Source: Uliginosibacterium sp036017065
Lineage (GTDB): Bacteria > Pseudomonadota > Gammaproteobacteria > Burkholderiales > Rhodocyclaceae
Assembly (NCBI RefSeq): GCF_036017065.1
Contig: NZ_JAYXHR010000001.1
Span: 1,860,001 to 1,924,000 of the forward strand
DNA length: 64,000 nt
Direction: 5' to 3'
The position numbers and the translations under genes are program-made. The notes beneath the pieces were generated by a model that was given only the letters and a program-made list of their open reading frames with translations, was not told where the DNA came from and ran no database searches. The first letter of the stretch is position 1, and the number at the start of each line of letters is the position of its first letter. Shown in pieces: positions 26,501 to 33,078 of this stretch.

Positions 26501-26731
26501 CATCATGTTCTCGACGCCGTTGATCTGGTTCTCGATCGGCGCGGCGACGGTCTGCTCCAGCACCTCGGCCGACGCACCCGGATAGGTGGCGATGACCTGC
26601 ACGGTGGGCGGAGCGATCTCGGGGTACTGCGCGATCGGCAGCACACGGCTGGCCGCGAGGCCCGCCAGGATGATGAAGATGGATATGACGGCCGCAAAGA
26701 TCGGCCTGTCTATGAAAAAGCGGGAGAACAT
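23582..26731 (-). CDS. acrB: RND multidrug efflux permease, AcrB/MexB (HAE1) type
   Basis: Inner-membrane proton-driven pump of 1049 residues, standard HAE1 size. It starts MFSRFFIDRPIFAAVISIFIILAG and has twelve membrane helices with two large periplasmic loops. The proton-relay Asp pair is in TM4 (GIVVDDAIVVLENVER), and the TM10 Lys is in GLAAKNAILIVEFA. Acts with the adaptor and outer-membrane gene beside it to expel hydrophobic and amphiphilic compounds, including antibiotics and detergents. Specificity cannot be read from sequence. It lies 24 bases after the adaptor gene. Confidence 0.95.
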   Translation of the reverse strand: MFSRFFIDRPIFAAVISIFIILAGLAASRVLPIAQYPEIAPPTVQVIATYPGASAEVLEQTVAAPIENQINGVENMMYMNSTSSSNGVVTITVTFEIGTDVDTAALNVNNRVKQVEARLPQEVRRQGVTVEKGSSSFLQVIAFYSPDDRYDNLYTSNYVTLNVLDRLKRIPGTTNVQIFGAKDYAMRIWLKPDRMAQLNVAASDIAAAVSAQNAQFAPGKIGQAPVQNGQELVYSITTQGRLSDAPAFEEIIVRARPDGSLIRLKDVARVELGSKDYDFVGRVNGKQATLIGIFLQPGANALAVAQEVNSTVSSMSEAFPEGLAYRTVYDTTRFVEVSIREVLKTLGEAMLLVFIVVYLFLQNWRATIIPILAVPVSLIGTMAGLQMLGYSINTLTLFGMVLAIGIVVDDAIVVLENVERIIHEKHVNVRRAAIEAMHEVTGPVIAIVLVLVAVFVPIAFLGGLTGELFRQFAVTIAIAVSISGLVALTLTPALCVMILRESSEHRPPNAFFRGFNNGFGWVTRHYTGGVGWMTRRAWISLLLFAGMVALTVQMWRMVPGSLVPDEDQGFYISAVFLPDGASLERTDKVVAQVTEAIKSNPANEDVIAFTGFDFLGGGYKNSAATIFVTQKHWDERDVPTSALVGELFMKTAGIRDALVLAFNPPAIFGLGAAGGFEVYIQNRGEGGAKRLEEVANAFMGAAMQDKNLAFMQTLWRASTPQLYVDVDREKAGALGVNLDDAFNTLSATLGTYYVNDFSKYGRSWQVLMSAEQSYRTKPEDVGSMYVRSSNGRMVPLSAFATVKYSSGPDSLDRYNNLPAVKFFGQGAPGVSSGQAIAAVERIARETLPPDFSLDWTGASFQEKRSAGTSGLALGMAAVMVFLILAAQYERWSIPLSILLAVPFGIFGALLAVWLRSFTNDVYFQIGLVTLIGLAAKNAILIVEFAMLKRQEGMSTFDAALEAARLRFRPILMTSLAFILGVVPLAFSSGAGAGARQSVGTGVMGGMIAATFLAIFFVPLFFKLIADRTKVREKHHHNEDQEGKEASHAS

Positions 26732-26755
26732 GGCGTCTGCGCTTCCTTCCTGTTG

Positions 26756-28003
26756 TTATTGCTTTGCCGGAGCAGAAGCGGCGGCCGGGGCGCTTTGCTG
26801 GGCCTGCGCAGCGGCTGCGGCGGCGTCGATCGGCGCCACCGGCGCACCCGGACGCAGCTTGGCCAGGTTGTCGACGATCACCTGGTCGCCGGCATTGAGG
26901 CCCTTGCGCACAACCCAGGACCGCTCGCTACCACCGCCGTTGACCCATTCGCCGACTTCGATCGGGCGGGGCTGCGCCACCGGCGAGCCATCCTGCGCCT
27001 TGCCCACGACCATCACGATCTTGCCGCCGGGGCCGTCGACCACTGCCTTCTGCGGCACGACGAAGGCGTTCGGACGGCTCGCGCCGTTGAGCACCACACG
27101 CACGAACTGGCCGGCGCGCAACTTGCCATCGGCATTGGGCAACTCGGCACGGGTATCCACGGTGCCGGTCTGCAGATTCACGCGGGGTTCGCGGAACAGT
27201 ACGCGACCGCCCTGGCCCAGCACCCGGCCGTCATTGCTGCGCAATTGCACGGCGAACCCGCCCTTGGGCAGCACCAGCGAGCCATCGGCCACTTCGCGGT
27301 CCACCCGCGCCTGCTCGGACTCGGCCACGCCGAAGTTCACCTGCATCGGATTCACCTGGACGATGGTCGTCAGCAAGCTGTCGCCGCTTGCCGGCGAAAC
27401 GAGGCTGCCTTCGGACTTCACGCCACGGCCTGCGACGCCGGCAATTGGCGCGGTGACCGTGGTGTAGCCGAGATTCAGCTTCGCTTCGATCAGGCGCGCC
27501 TGCGCGGCCTTCAGCGCGGCAGCCGAGATCTGCTCGGTCGAGGTGGCGTCGTCAAAATCCTTCTGGCTGGCCACGCGCTCGGCCACCAGCGGCTTCAGCC
27601 GCGCGGCTTCGCGCTGGGCCTGGGCCTGGCGCGCCTGGGCGGTCGCGACTTCCGCTTCGGCGGCGGCAACCTGCGCTTCGTAAGGCTTGCGGTCGATCTC
27701 GAATAGCAACTGACCCGCACGCACGTAGGCACCTTCCTCGTAGGCGCGACGCTCCAGGATGCCCTGCACACGGCCACGCACTTCCACTTCCTTGGCGCCG
27801 ACCGTCTGGCCGACGAATTCGAAGCTGACAGGCACGACGGCCGGCTGCACATTCACCACGGTCACCTGCGGCGGCGGCATTGCGCCATGGCCACCGCCCT
27901 CGCCTTGCCCGCCCCCCTTGCCACAGGCTGCCACTGCCAGCACAAGGGCGAGCGGCGATACACGAAGGAGCAGGCGCGAGGCCTGGGAACGGGGCAATCT
28001 CAT
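26756..28003 (-). CDS. acrA: RND efflux periplasmic adaptor lipoprotein, AcrA/MexA type
   Basis: 415-residue membrane-fusion protein that joins the pump to the outer-membrane channel. Signal peptide ends LAVAAC (lipidated Cys27), then a Gly-rich linker. The lipoyl halves (VEVRGRVQGILERRAYEEGAYVRAGQLLFEID; TAPIAGVAGRGVKSEGSLV), the helical hairpin between them (AEVATAQARQAQAQREAARLK) and beta-barrel are present; the tail is Ala/Pro/Gln-rich. ATG 28003 has GGAG eight bases before it. First gene of the operon, under an acr-type operator and promoter. Confidence 0.94.
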   Translation of the reverse strand: MRLPRSQASRLLLRVSPLALVLAVAACGKGGGQGEGGGHGAMPPPQVTVVNVQPAVVPVSFEFVGQTVGAKEVEVRGRVQGILERRAYEEGAYVRAGQLLFEIDRKPYEAQVAAAEAEVATAQARQAQAQREAARLKPLVAERVASQKDFDDATSTEQISAAALKAAQARLIEAKLNLGYTTVTAPIAGVAGRGVKSEGSLVSPASGDSLLTTIVQVNPMQVNFGVAESEQARVDREVADGSLVLPKGGFAVQLRSNDGRVLGQGGRVLFREPRVNLQTGTVDTRAELPNADGKLRAGQFVRVVLNGASRPNAFVVPQKAVVDGPGGKIVMVVGKAQDGSPVAQPRPIEVGEWVNGGGSERSWVVRKGLNAGDQVIVDNLAKLRPGAPVAPIDAAAAAAQAQQSAPAAASAPAKQ

Positions 28004-28098
28004 GATTTTTTCTCCGGCAAAGGCAGCAAAGTCAAAGGCTTGAAGAATTTCAGCAATGCAAGGGCCACTCCCGCCATGTTGCACTGCGACGGACACGA

Positions 28099-28127
28099 AT
28101 TTACATACATCCTTGAATGTATGTCAA
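28099..28127 (-). promoter_or_regulatory. promoter of the efflux operon
   Basis: On the minus strand TTGACA (28127-28122), a perfect -35, is followed after 17 bases by GTAAAT (28104-28099). The spacer is almost entirely the acr operator, so a bound repressor would block RNA polymerase directly. Confidence 0.8.
28102..28125. promoter_or_regulatory. AcrR-type operator
   Basis: ACATACAT (28103-28110) and ATGTATGT (28117-28124) form a perfect inverted repeat around six bases. Arms and spacing match the well-known Escherichia coli acrR/acrAB operator almost exactly. It overlaps both divergent promoters. Confidence 0.88.
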
Positions 28128-28141
28128 TCCTGCCGTAGAAT
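28113..28141 (+). promoter_or_regulatory. promoter of the TetR/AcrR regulator gene
   Basis: TTGAAT (28113-28118) and TAGAAT (28136-28141) are separated by 17 bases. The -35 lies in the operator, which gives autorepression. Confidence 0.75.
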
Positions 28142-28171
28142 TTCAGCAGACGAAATCACCCTGAGTGCTTC

Positions 28172-28792
28172 ATGGTCAGGAAAACGAAAGAGGACGCCCT
28201 GGCGACCCGCCACCTGCTGCTCGACGCGGCCAGCCGCGTATTCAGCGAGGGCGGGGTCGGGCACACCACGCTCAACGACATCGCGGCAGCCGCCGGGCTG
28301 ACGCGCGGCGCGGTGTATTGGCATTTCCAGAACAAGTCCGACCTCATCAACGCCCTGTGGGAAAGGGTTGCCCTGCCGATGCAGCAGGCACTCGACCAGA
28401 TCCGCAGCGAGTTTGCCCACGACGTGCTGGCGATGACACGCGCCAAATCGCGCTGGGTTCTCCGTCAGGTCGTGCATGACGAGTCCACCCGGCAGTTCAT
28501 GAGCATCCTGCTGCTGCGTTGCGAGTTTGTTGCCGAACTGGCCAGTGCGCGCGACTACATGCTTGCGCAGCGGGACCAGTGCATCGGACAACTGGCCGAT
28601 GAATTCGCGCTGGCGATCGCCAGTGGCCAGTTGCCCGTCACGGTACGCGCGCAGGGCGCGGCGATCAGCCTTCTTGCCCTCATGGACGGGCTGTGCATGC
28701 ACTGGCTGCTGAATCCCGAGGCCTTCGATCTCGAACAGGTCGGCGGCGCTGCACTGGATGCTTTCCTGGCCGGGCTGGCCATCCCCCGCTGA
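28172..28792 (+). CDS. acrR: TetR/AcrR family repressor of the efflux operon
   Basis: 206 residues. The N-terminal helix-turn-helix (ATRHLLLDAASRVFSEGG, TTLNDIAAAAGLTRGAVYWHFQNKSDL) is a close match to AcrR/TtgR. The C-terminal all-helical domain binds inducing ligands, probably pump substrates. It is transcribed away from the efflux operon with the operator between them, the classic arrangement for local repression relieved by drug binding. Confidence 0.93.
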   Translation: MVRKTKEDALATRHLLLDAASRVFSEGGVGHTTLNDIAAAAGLTRGAVYWHFQNKSDLINALWERVALPMQQALDQIRSEFAHDVLAMTRAKSRWVLRQVVHDESTRQFMSILLLRCEFVAELASARDYMLAQRDQCIGQLADEFALAIASGQLPVTVRAQGAAISLLALMDGLCMHWLLNPEAFDLEQVGGAALDAFLAGLAIPR

Positions 28793-28812
28793 AGCCTGCC
28801 GTTGCCGACGCC

Positions 28813-28868
28813 CTGAAACACAAAGGCCTCTGCGATCGATGATGATCGCAGAGGCCTTTGTGTTTCAG
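28813..28868. terminator. long perfect hairpin, bidirectional terminator
   Basis: Two perfectly complementary 25-base arms (28813-28837 and 28844-28868) flank a six-base GATGAT loop. AAA and TTT tracts lie near the base of the stem on each side. It sits between the convergent acrR and DUF1269-like genes and can end both transcripts. Confidence 0.8.
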
Positions 28869-28892
28869 GGAGGTCGGTGGAGAAGCTTCCGT

Positions 28893-29732
28893 TCAGGCCA
28901 GGAGCAGCCCTCCCCGCTTGCGGCCCGGCCCGCCAGGCTCATCGTCCTTCAAGGCATCCTGCGCGCGCAGGATCGCGGTGAGCAGGCGCTGGATGCGCTG
29001 CTGGAGCAACTCCATCTGCGCCTTGCGCGCGGTGCGCACGGAAGGATGACGTCGCCGTCCCAGGAAGCCGGCGATCACCGTCAGCCGGCTGCTGTCCCGG
29101 CCCAGCTCACGCTGCAGGCGGGCGACCCTGCGCTGCGCCTGCCGCATGTGGCTTTCCAGGCGATCGCGGCCGGCACGCAGGCGCAGGTCGTCACGGCGGC
29201 GATCCGCAGCCGTCATCGCCTGCAGGGCCCGCCATTGCCGCAGGCTGTCGTCGATGGCGCGCTCGGCCTGGTGGTCGACGAGCTCGCCATCGTTGAAGCG
29301 CAGCACCAGGCGGGCGCCCTCGCCCACGATCTCATCCACGGGCATCACGAAGGGCTCGTACACCTCGGCCACGATGGCGTGTTCCCCGGCACGCAGGTGG
29401 GCAGCCACTTCGTCCATCACGGCGACAGGCAGGCCGCTGCGCCAGGTGTCGTAGAGGCTGCCCGCGAGCGCACCGGCGGCAGCGCCCACCACGATGCCGA
29501 CCGGCCCGGCCGCACCGGCACCGGCCAGTCCGCCGGCCGCAAGACCCAGCGAGCCGGCACCGCCATCGCGCCACAGTGGCGCTTCCAGGCGCAGCGCACG
29601 GTCGGGCTGGCGGCACGCCCTCACCACCGAGTACAGGGTCAGGTCTCCGGTGAAATGCAGGTCCTTCAGTTTGCGCATGCCGGCCTCGACGCCGGCCTCG
29701 TTCTCATAAACAACCAGCAGCAGCTTGTTCAT
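28893..29732 (-). CDS. DUF1269-like membrane-associated protein with C-terminal coiled coil
   Basis: 279 residues. The N-terminus (MNKLLLVVYENEAGVEAGMRKLKDLHFTGDLTLYSVVRA) and the central Gly/Ala-rich segment (about 60-95, LGLAAGGLAGAGAAGPVGIVVGAAAGALAGSLYD) match DUF1269-type proteins with a glycine-zipper membrane hairpin. LRAGEHAIVAEVYE follows, as in the family. The C-terminal part (about 155-275) is a highly charged, Arg-rich helix likely to form a coiled coil and is longer than usual. Function unknown. Single gene, convergent with acrR. Confidence 0.7.
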   Translation of the reverse strand: MNKLLLVVYENEAGVEAGMRKLKDLHFTGDLTLYSVVRACRQPDRALRLEAPLWRDGGAGSLGLAAGGLAGAGAAGPVGIVVGAAAGALAGSLYDTWRSGLPVAVMDEVAAHLRAGEHAIVAEVYEPFVMPVDEIVGEGARLVLRFNDGELVDHQAERAIDDSLRQWRALQAMTAADRRRDDLRLRAGRDRLESHMRQAQRRVARLQRELGRDSSRLTVIAGFLGRRRHPSVRTARKAQMELLQQRIQRLLTAILRAQDALKDDEPGGPGRKRGGLLLA

Positions 29733-29847
29733 GATTGCCCTCTCTTTCGGTCAGAGGCCGGTTGCCCGGCCACGTACCCAGCTTAGGAGGGTCAAATCAT
29801 CATTTGAACTTTATAAATCTGATTTTAAATATTCACTGCAGTGATTT

Positions 29848-30672
29848 TCAGGCTTGCCAGACACCCCAGAGCATCTTGGCGGCAAGCACGACGAGCAGCA
29901 CTGCGAAGGCCCTTTTCAGGGTGAGCACAGGCAGGCGGTGAGCCATGCGCGCTCCCAGTGGCGCCGTCAGCACGCTGGCGGCCATCAGGCACACCAGCGC
30001 CGGGATGTAGAGATAGCCCACGCTCCCCGTTGGCAGGCCCTGCGCCTGAACACCGTTCCACAGGTAGCCCAGGCTGCCGAACACTGCGATCGGAAAACCC
30101 ATGGCGGCCGACGTGCCGATCGCCCGCTGCAACGGCAGGTTGCACCAGGAAAGCCAGGGCACGGTCATCGCGCCACCGCCGATCGCCACCAGCGCCGACA
30201 CGGCCCCGATTCCCGTCCCCACGCCGGCCACCCCGAGCGGGCCTGGCAGGGTCCGGCTGGGCCTGGGTTTCAGGTTGGCCGCCATCTGGATGGCCACGAG
30301 CAGCACGAAGAAACCGAAGAACAACGCCAGCGCTCGCGTGGAGATGCGTGCAGCGATCAGCGTGCCGATGAAGGTGCCGGCAATCACCCCCGGTGTTAGC
30401 TGCCTCACCAGCGGCCACTCGATGGCGCCATGCGACTGGTGCGCGCGCAGGCTGGACAGCGATGTGAACACGATGGTCGCCATCGAGGTGCCCAGCGCCA
30501 GATGCAGGATGTGCTCATGCGCAAAGCCCTGGGCCGTGAACATCATCGCCAGCAGGGACACGATGACCACCCCGCCGCCGATGCCGAACAAGCCCGCCAT
30601 GAAGCCCGAGAACAAGCCCAACGCGCCGTAGCCAAGCAGCCACGGAGACCACCACCCGGCCGATTCAAGCAT
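29848..30672 (-). CDS. TauE/SafE family sulfite or sulfonate-type permease
   Basis: 274-residue inner-membrane protein with eight or so hydrophobic helices in two related halves: GFMAGLFGIGGGVVIVSLLAM in the first and ALVAIGGGAMTVPWLSWCNL in the second, the Gly-rich family signature. Members move sulfite, sulfonates, sulfoacetate or other organic anions; the substrate here is unknown. Its start overlaps the stop of the upstream oxidoreductase gene by one base, so it is the third gene of an EVE-oxidoreductase-TauE operon. Confidence 0.88.
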   Translation of the reverse strand: MLESAGWWSPWLLGYGALGLFSGFMAGLFGIGGGVVIVSLLAMMFTAQGFAHEHILHLALGTSMATIVFTSLSSLRAHQSHGAIEWPLVRQLTPGVIAGTFIGTLIAARISTRALALFFGFFVLLVAIQMAANLKPRPSRTLPGPLGVAGVGTGIGAVSALVAIGGGAMTVPWLSWCNLPLQRAIGTSAAMGFPIAVFGSLGYLWNGVQAQGLPTGSVGYLYIPALVCLMAASVLTAPLGARMAHRLPVLTLKRAFAVLLVVLAAKMLWGVWQA

Positions 30673-31679
30673 CAGTCATCCAGACCTTGTGACGAGAACG
30701 ATGCGGTGCCGCCCGCGTCGGCAGCCTGGCGTGCCAGCAGGCAGGCTTCCGTGACGGCGAAGGCGTCGTCAGCACTCACGAGGGAACCCTGTCCGCGCAG
30801 ACCGGCTACGAAATCGGCAAAGCACTGTGGCGGCGCTTGCAGCGGAAGCGGCACGGCGTCGGTCTCTCCATTCCTCCACACCCATGCCTGCCCGTCGCGC
30901 ACTTCCAGCACGCCGTCCGTGCCCACCACGCGTACCCGATCGTCATCATGGCGACGCTGGCTGTCGGGGCGCAGGTAGTCGAGGCTGACATGGCCGATCA
31001 CGCCTCCGTGCATGGCGAACAGACAGGCCGCCGTGACCTCCACGTCACCCTGGCCACGATTGCCGGTCGTCGAATGCAGGGCCGTGACGCGCTCGAACCC
31101 GGTGCCGGCAAACCAGCGCACCCAATCCACCGCGTGGGCACCGACCCAGGGAATCGTGCCGCCGTAAGTGTCCCGAGCGTGATAGAAGGCCTCGCGATGG
31201 CCAAGCCGGTAGGATTTCTGCGCGCCGACCATCCGCACCGCGCCAATGCCGCCCGCGCTCACGTGCCGCCAGGCGCTGTACATCGCCGGGACGTAGCGCA
31301 GGCCGAACATGGCACCGAGCTGTGCGCCCAGCCCTTCGTCGTACACCGCGCGCAGGGTGCGCAGATCGTCCAGCGTCGTCGCCAGCGGCTTCTCGGCGTA
31401 GACATGATGGCCGCGGCGCAGGCAGGCCATGCTGATCGCCGCACAGGCGCCGAACCAGGTGTTCACCACCACCACGTCCGGGCGCAATTCGTCCAGCATC
31501 GCCTGCCACTGGCCGAAACGTCGCGCGCCGATACCTGCGCCTTGCAACGCGGCCTCCAGCTTGTCGAGCTTCTCGCCGCCCACGCCCGGCGCGTATCCGG
31601 CCAGCGAGGCCCGTGCTTCCGCCAGACCGGCCAGCACGTACTGGTAGTGGCCGGAGCCACCGATGATGCAGACCTTCAT
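30672..31679 (-). CDS. Gfo/Idh/MocA family oxidoreductase
   Basis: 335 residues. N-terminal Rossmann domain opens MKVCIIGGSGHYQYVLAGLAE, and the YAEKPLATTLDDLRTL segment carries the EKP motif that binds nicotinamide and helps catalysis. The C-terminal beta-sheet domain (about 125-330) includes GGTIPWVGAHAVDWVRWF, where GAH supplies the expected active-site His. Family members oxidise or reduce sugars and their derivatives with NAD(P); the substrate is unknown. ATG 31679 overlaps the EVE gene stop (ATGA). Confidence 0.87.
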   Translation of the reverse strand: MKVCIIGGSGHYQYVLAGLAEARASLAGYAPGVGGEKLDKLEAALQGAGIGARRFGQWQAMLDELRPDVVVVNTWFGACAAISMACLRRGHHVYAEKPLATTLDDLRTLRAVYDEGLGAQLGAMFGLRYVPAMYSAWRHVSAGGIGAVRMVGAQKSYRLGHREAFYHARDTYGGTIPWVGAHAVDWVRWFAGTGFERVTALHSTTGNRGQGDVEVTAACLFAMHGGVIGHVSLDYLRPDSQRRHDDDRVRVVGTDGVLEVRDGQAWVWRNGETDAVPLPLQAPPQCFADFVAGLRGQGSLVSADDAFAVTEACLLARQAADAGGTASFSSQGLDD

Positions 31680-32143
31680 GCCTTGCCCATCAGGTTCTTC
31701 ACGATGTACTGCCACTCTGCGGGGTCCACCGGCGTGATCGACAGGCGATTGGCCGGCTGCAGCAGGCGCATCTGCGCCAGGGCCTCATGCTTGCGCAGTT
31801 CCGCCAGCGGCACCAGCGGCGTCTTGCGCACGAAGGCGACGTCCACGTTCAGCCAGCGCGGATTCTCCTGCGTGGACTTGGCATCGTAAAAGCGGCTCTT
31901 CTCGTCGAACTGCGTCTCGTCGGGATAGGCCGGACTCGCGACCTTCGCCAGCCCGGCGATCCCCGGTTCCGGACAGGACGAGTGATAGAAGAACATCTGG
32001 TCGCCCACCTTCATGACGTCGCGCATGAAGTTGCGTGCCTGGTAGTTGCGCACGCCGTACCAGGGCACGGTCTGCTTCGGCATCGCCGCCAGATCGTCGA
32101 TGGAACAATCGTCGGGCTCGGATTTCATCAGCCAGTAGCGCAT
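31676..32143 (-). CDS. EVE domain protein (THYN1-like)
   Basis: 155 residues, all one EVE domain (PUA-like fold): MRYWLMKSEPDDCSIDDL, W-GVRNYQARNFMRD, GDQMFFYHSSCPEPGIAGLAKV, and DVAFVRKTPLVPLAEL. EVE domains bind modified bases in DNA or RNA, and stand-alone bacterial copies are common but poorly understood. Family identity is firm, role is not. It leads an operon with the oxidoreductase and TauE genes and lies directly after the 6S RNA terminator. Confidence 0.92.
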   Translation of the reverse strand: MRYWLMKSEPDDCSIDDLAAMPKQTVPWYGVRNYQARNFMRDVMKVGDQMFFYHSSCPEPGIAGLAKVASPAYPDETQFDEKSRFYDAKSTQENPRWLNVDVAFVRKTPLVPLAELRKHEALAQMRLLQPANRLSITPVDPAEWQYIVKNLMGKA

Positions 32144-32180
32144 GGGCGTTTCCTCGCATCGTCAATGCAGAAAACATCGC

Positions 32181-32220
32181 ACAAAAAGCAAAGGGCGCGA
32201 AGCCGTGTGCTTCGCGCCCT
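32181..32220 (-). terminator. Rho-independent terminator after 6S RNA
   Basis: AGGGCGCGAAGC and GCTTCGCGCCCT pair over twelve bases with a five-base loop, and on the minus strand TTTGCTTTTTGT follows. It ends the zapA-6S transcript and insulates the EVE operon. Confidence 0.9.
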
Positions 32221-32231
32221 GCATGGGGATC

Positions 32232-32408
32232 CCCCGCCTGTGCCGTGTGTGCCGTCATCCTGAACCGGGGGTTCAGGGGGTCGCGACCGGCCCGCCTCAG
32301 GTGCGCCCGGCAAAGGGGCGCTCACAACAGCGGGTTGTTCGGCCAGCAACCATGTCGCGTAGACATTGGTTCAAGGAGTATGTGGCCCACACGAACACCG
32401 CAGGGGAA
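32232..32408 (-). ncRNA. ssrS: 6S RNA
   Basis: Regulator that binds sigma70-RNA polymerase in stationary phase by mimicking an open promoter. Read on the minus strand, the 5' part has GGTGTTCGTG, GGGCCACA and CTCCTTGAACC; the 3' part has CCTGAACCCCCGGTTCAGG followed by ATGACGGC and CAGGCGGGG, which folds back on CCCCTGCGG to close the long helix. These are the conserved 6S blocks in order. Placement directly after zapA is the usual proteobacterial position. Ends are approximate. GATAAT at 32455-32450 may be a -10 box, with 5' processing. In many relatives the next gene is a 5-formyltetrahydrofolate cyclo-ligase; here it is an EVE protein. Confidence 0.87.
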
Positions 32409-32519
32409 AACTGTTGGTCGCGCCATCGAAACCGCGTGACCTTGAAATCATTATCGACCTACGCAGCAGGGAATGAATGCCGGAAAGCTCTCATAACCGT
32501 GTAGTCGATCACTGCTTGC

Positions 32520-32819
32520 TCAGAACAACTTTTCCTGCTTGGCCAGCGCATCGTCGATGTGCTCGGCCATGGCGGAAATTCTACGCCTGCTGCCGGCCAG
32601 ATCAACCCCGCCACCGGCCCGGCTTTGTATGAATTCGTGAGCGATGTTGAGGGCGGTCATCACCGCCAGCAATTCCCCGCCGCTGGTCGTTTTACCGGCG
32701 AGTTGTTGCATCTTTTCGTCTACGAGGGCTACGGCCGCCTGCAGGCTCTCGCGCTCCTCGGGCTTCACGGTGACGCTGTACTCGCGCCCCATCAGGTGGA
32801 TGTCCAGTCGCTCCATCAC
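32520..32819 (-). CDS. zapA: cell division protein ZapA
   Basis: 99-residue FtsZ-ring stabiliser. The N-terminal globular part (RLDIHLMGREYSVTVKPEERESLQAAVALVDEKM) is typical, followed by TTSGGELLAVMTALNIAHEF and a C-terminal helix for the coiled coil. Acts in the cytoplasm by cross-linking FtsZ filaments. Its start overlaps the stop of the zapB-like gene (ATGA), so the two are co-translated. 6S RNA follows on the same strand. Confidence 0.95.
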   Translation of the reverse strand: MMERLDIHLMGREYSVTVKPEERESLQAAVALVDEKMQQLAGKTTSGGELLAVMTALNIAHEFIQSRAGGGVDLAGSRRRISAMAEHIDDALAKQEKLF

Positions 32820-33019
32820 GCGTCCTCCGATTCGGGCAGGCTGGCCAGCACTTCTTCCACCTTGCGGATGGCGTGCTGCACCTTGTCGGCCAGCACGCGG
32901 TTTTCCGCTTCCAGCGCGGCAATGCGTTCGAGCAGCACGCGCTTGTCGGCGCGCAGCTGGCCATGTTCCTCGATCAGCGTCGCGACGCGCGCTTCGAGTT
33001 GCGAGAGTTCGGCATCCAT
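32816..33019 (-). CDS. ZapB-like coiled-coil protein (TIGR02449 type)
   Basis: 67 residues, one continuous amphipathic helix: DAELSQLEARVATLIEEHGQL, RVLLERIAALEAENRVLADKV, then an acidic tail. Leu heptads indicate a coiled-coil dimer. Small proteins of this type next to zapA are thought to work with it in division-ring assembly, like ZapB; this is by context. Confidence 0.85.
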   Translation of the reverse strand: MDAELSQLEARVATLIEEHGQLRADKRVLLERIAALEAENRVLADKVQHAIRKVEEVLASLPESEDA

Positions 33020-33078
33020 GACAAAGATGCTAAGGCGCCAACCCGGCGAGGGTCAAGGAAGCCGCGGCCGGACGGCGA

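Noticed and set aside
24836..27706. 956-codon plus-strand frame opposite the RND pump
   Set aside because: Pure antisense shadow of acrB and acrA with His/Asp-rich random composition.
32221..32340. 6S RNA on the plus strand
   Set aside because: The CCTGAACC/GGTTCAGG hairpin looks alike on both strands, but the other conserved blocks, the closing stem and the terminator T tract are in order only on the minus strand.
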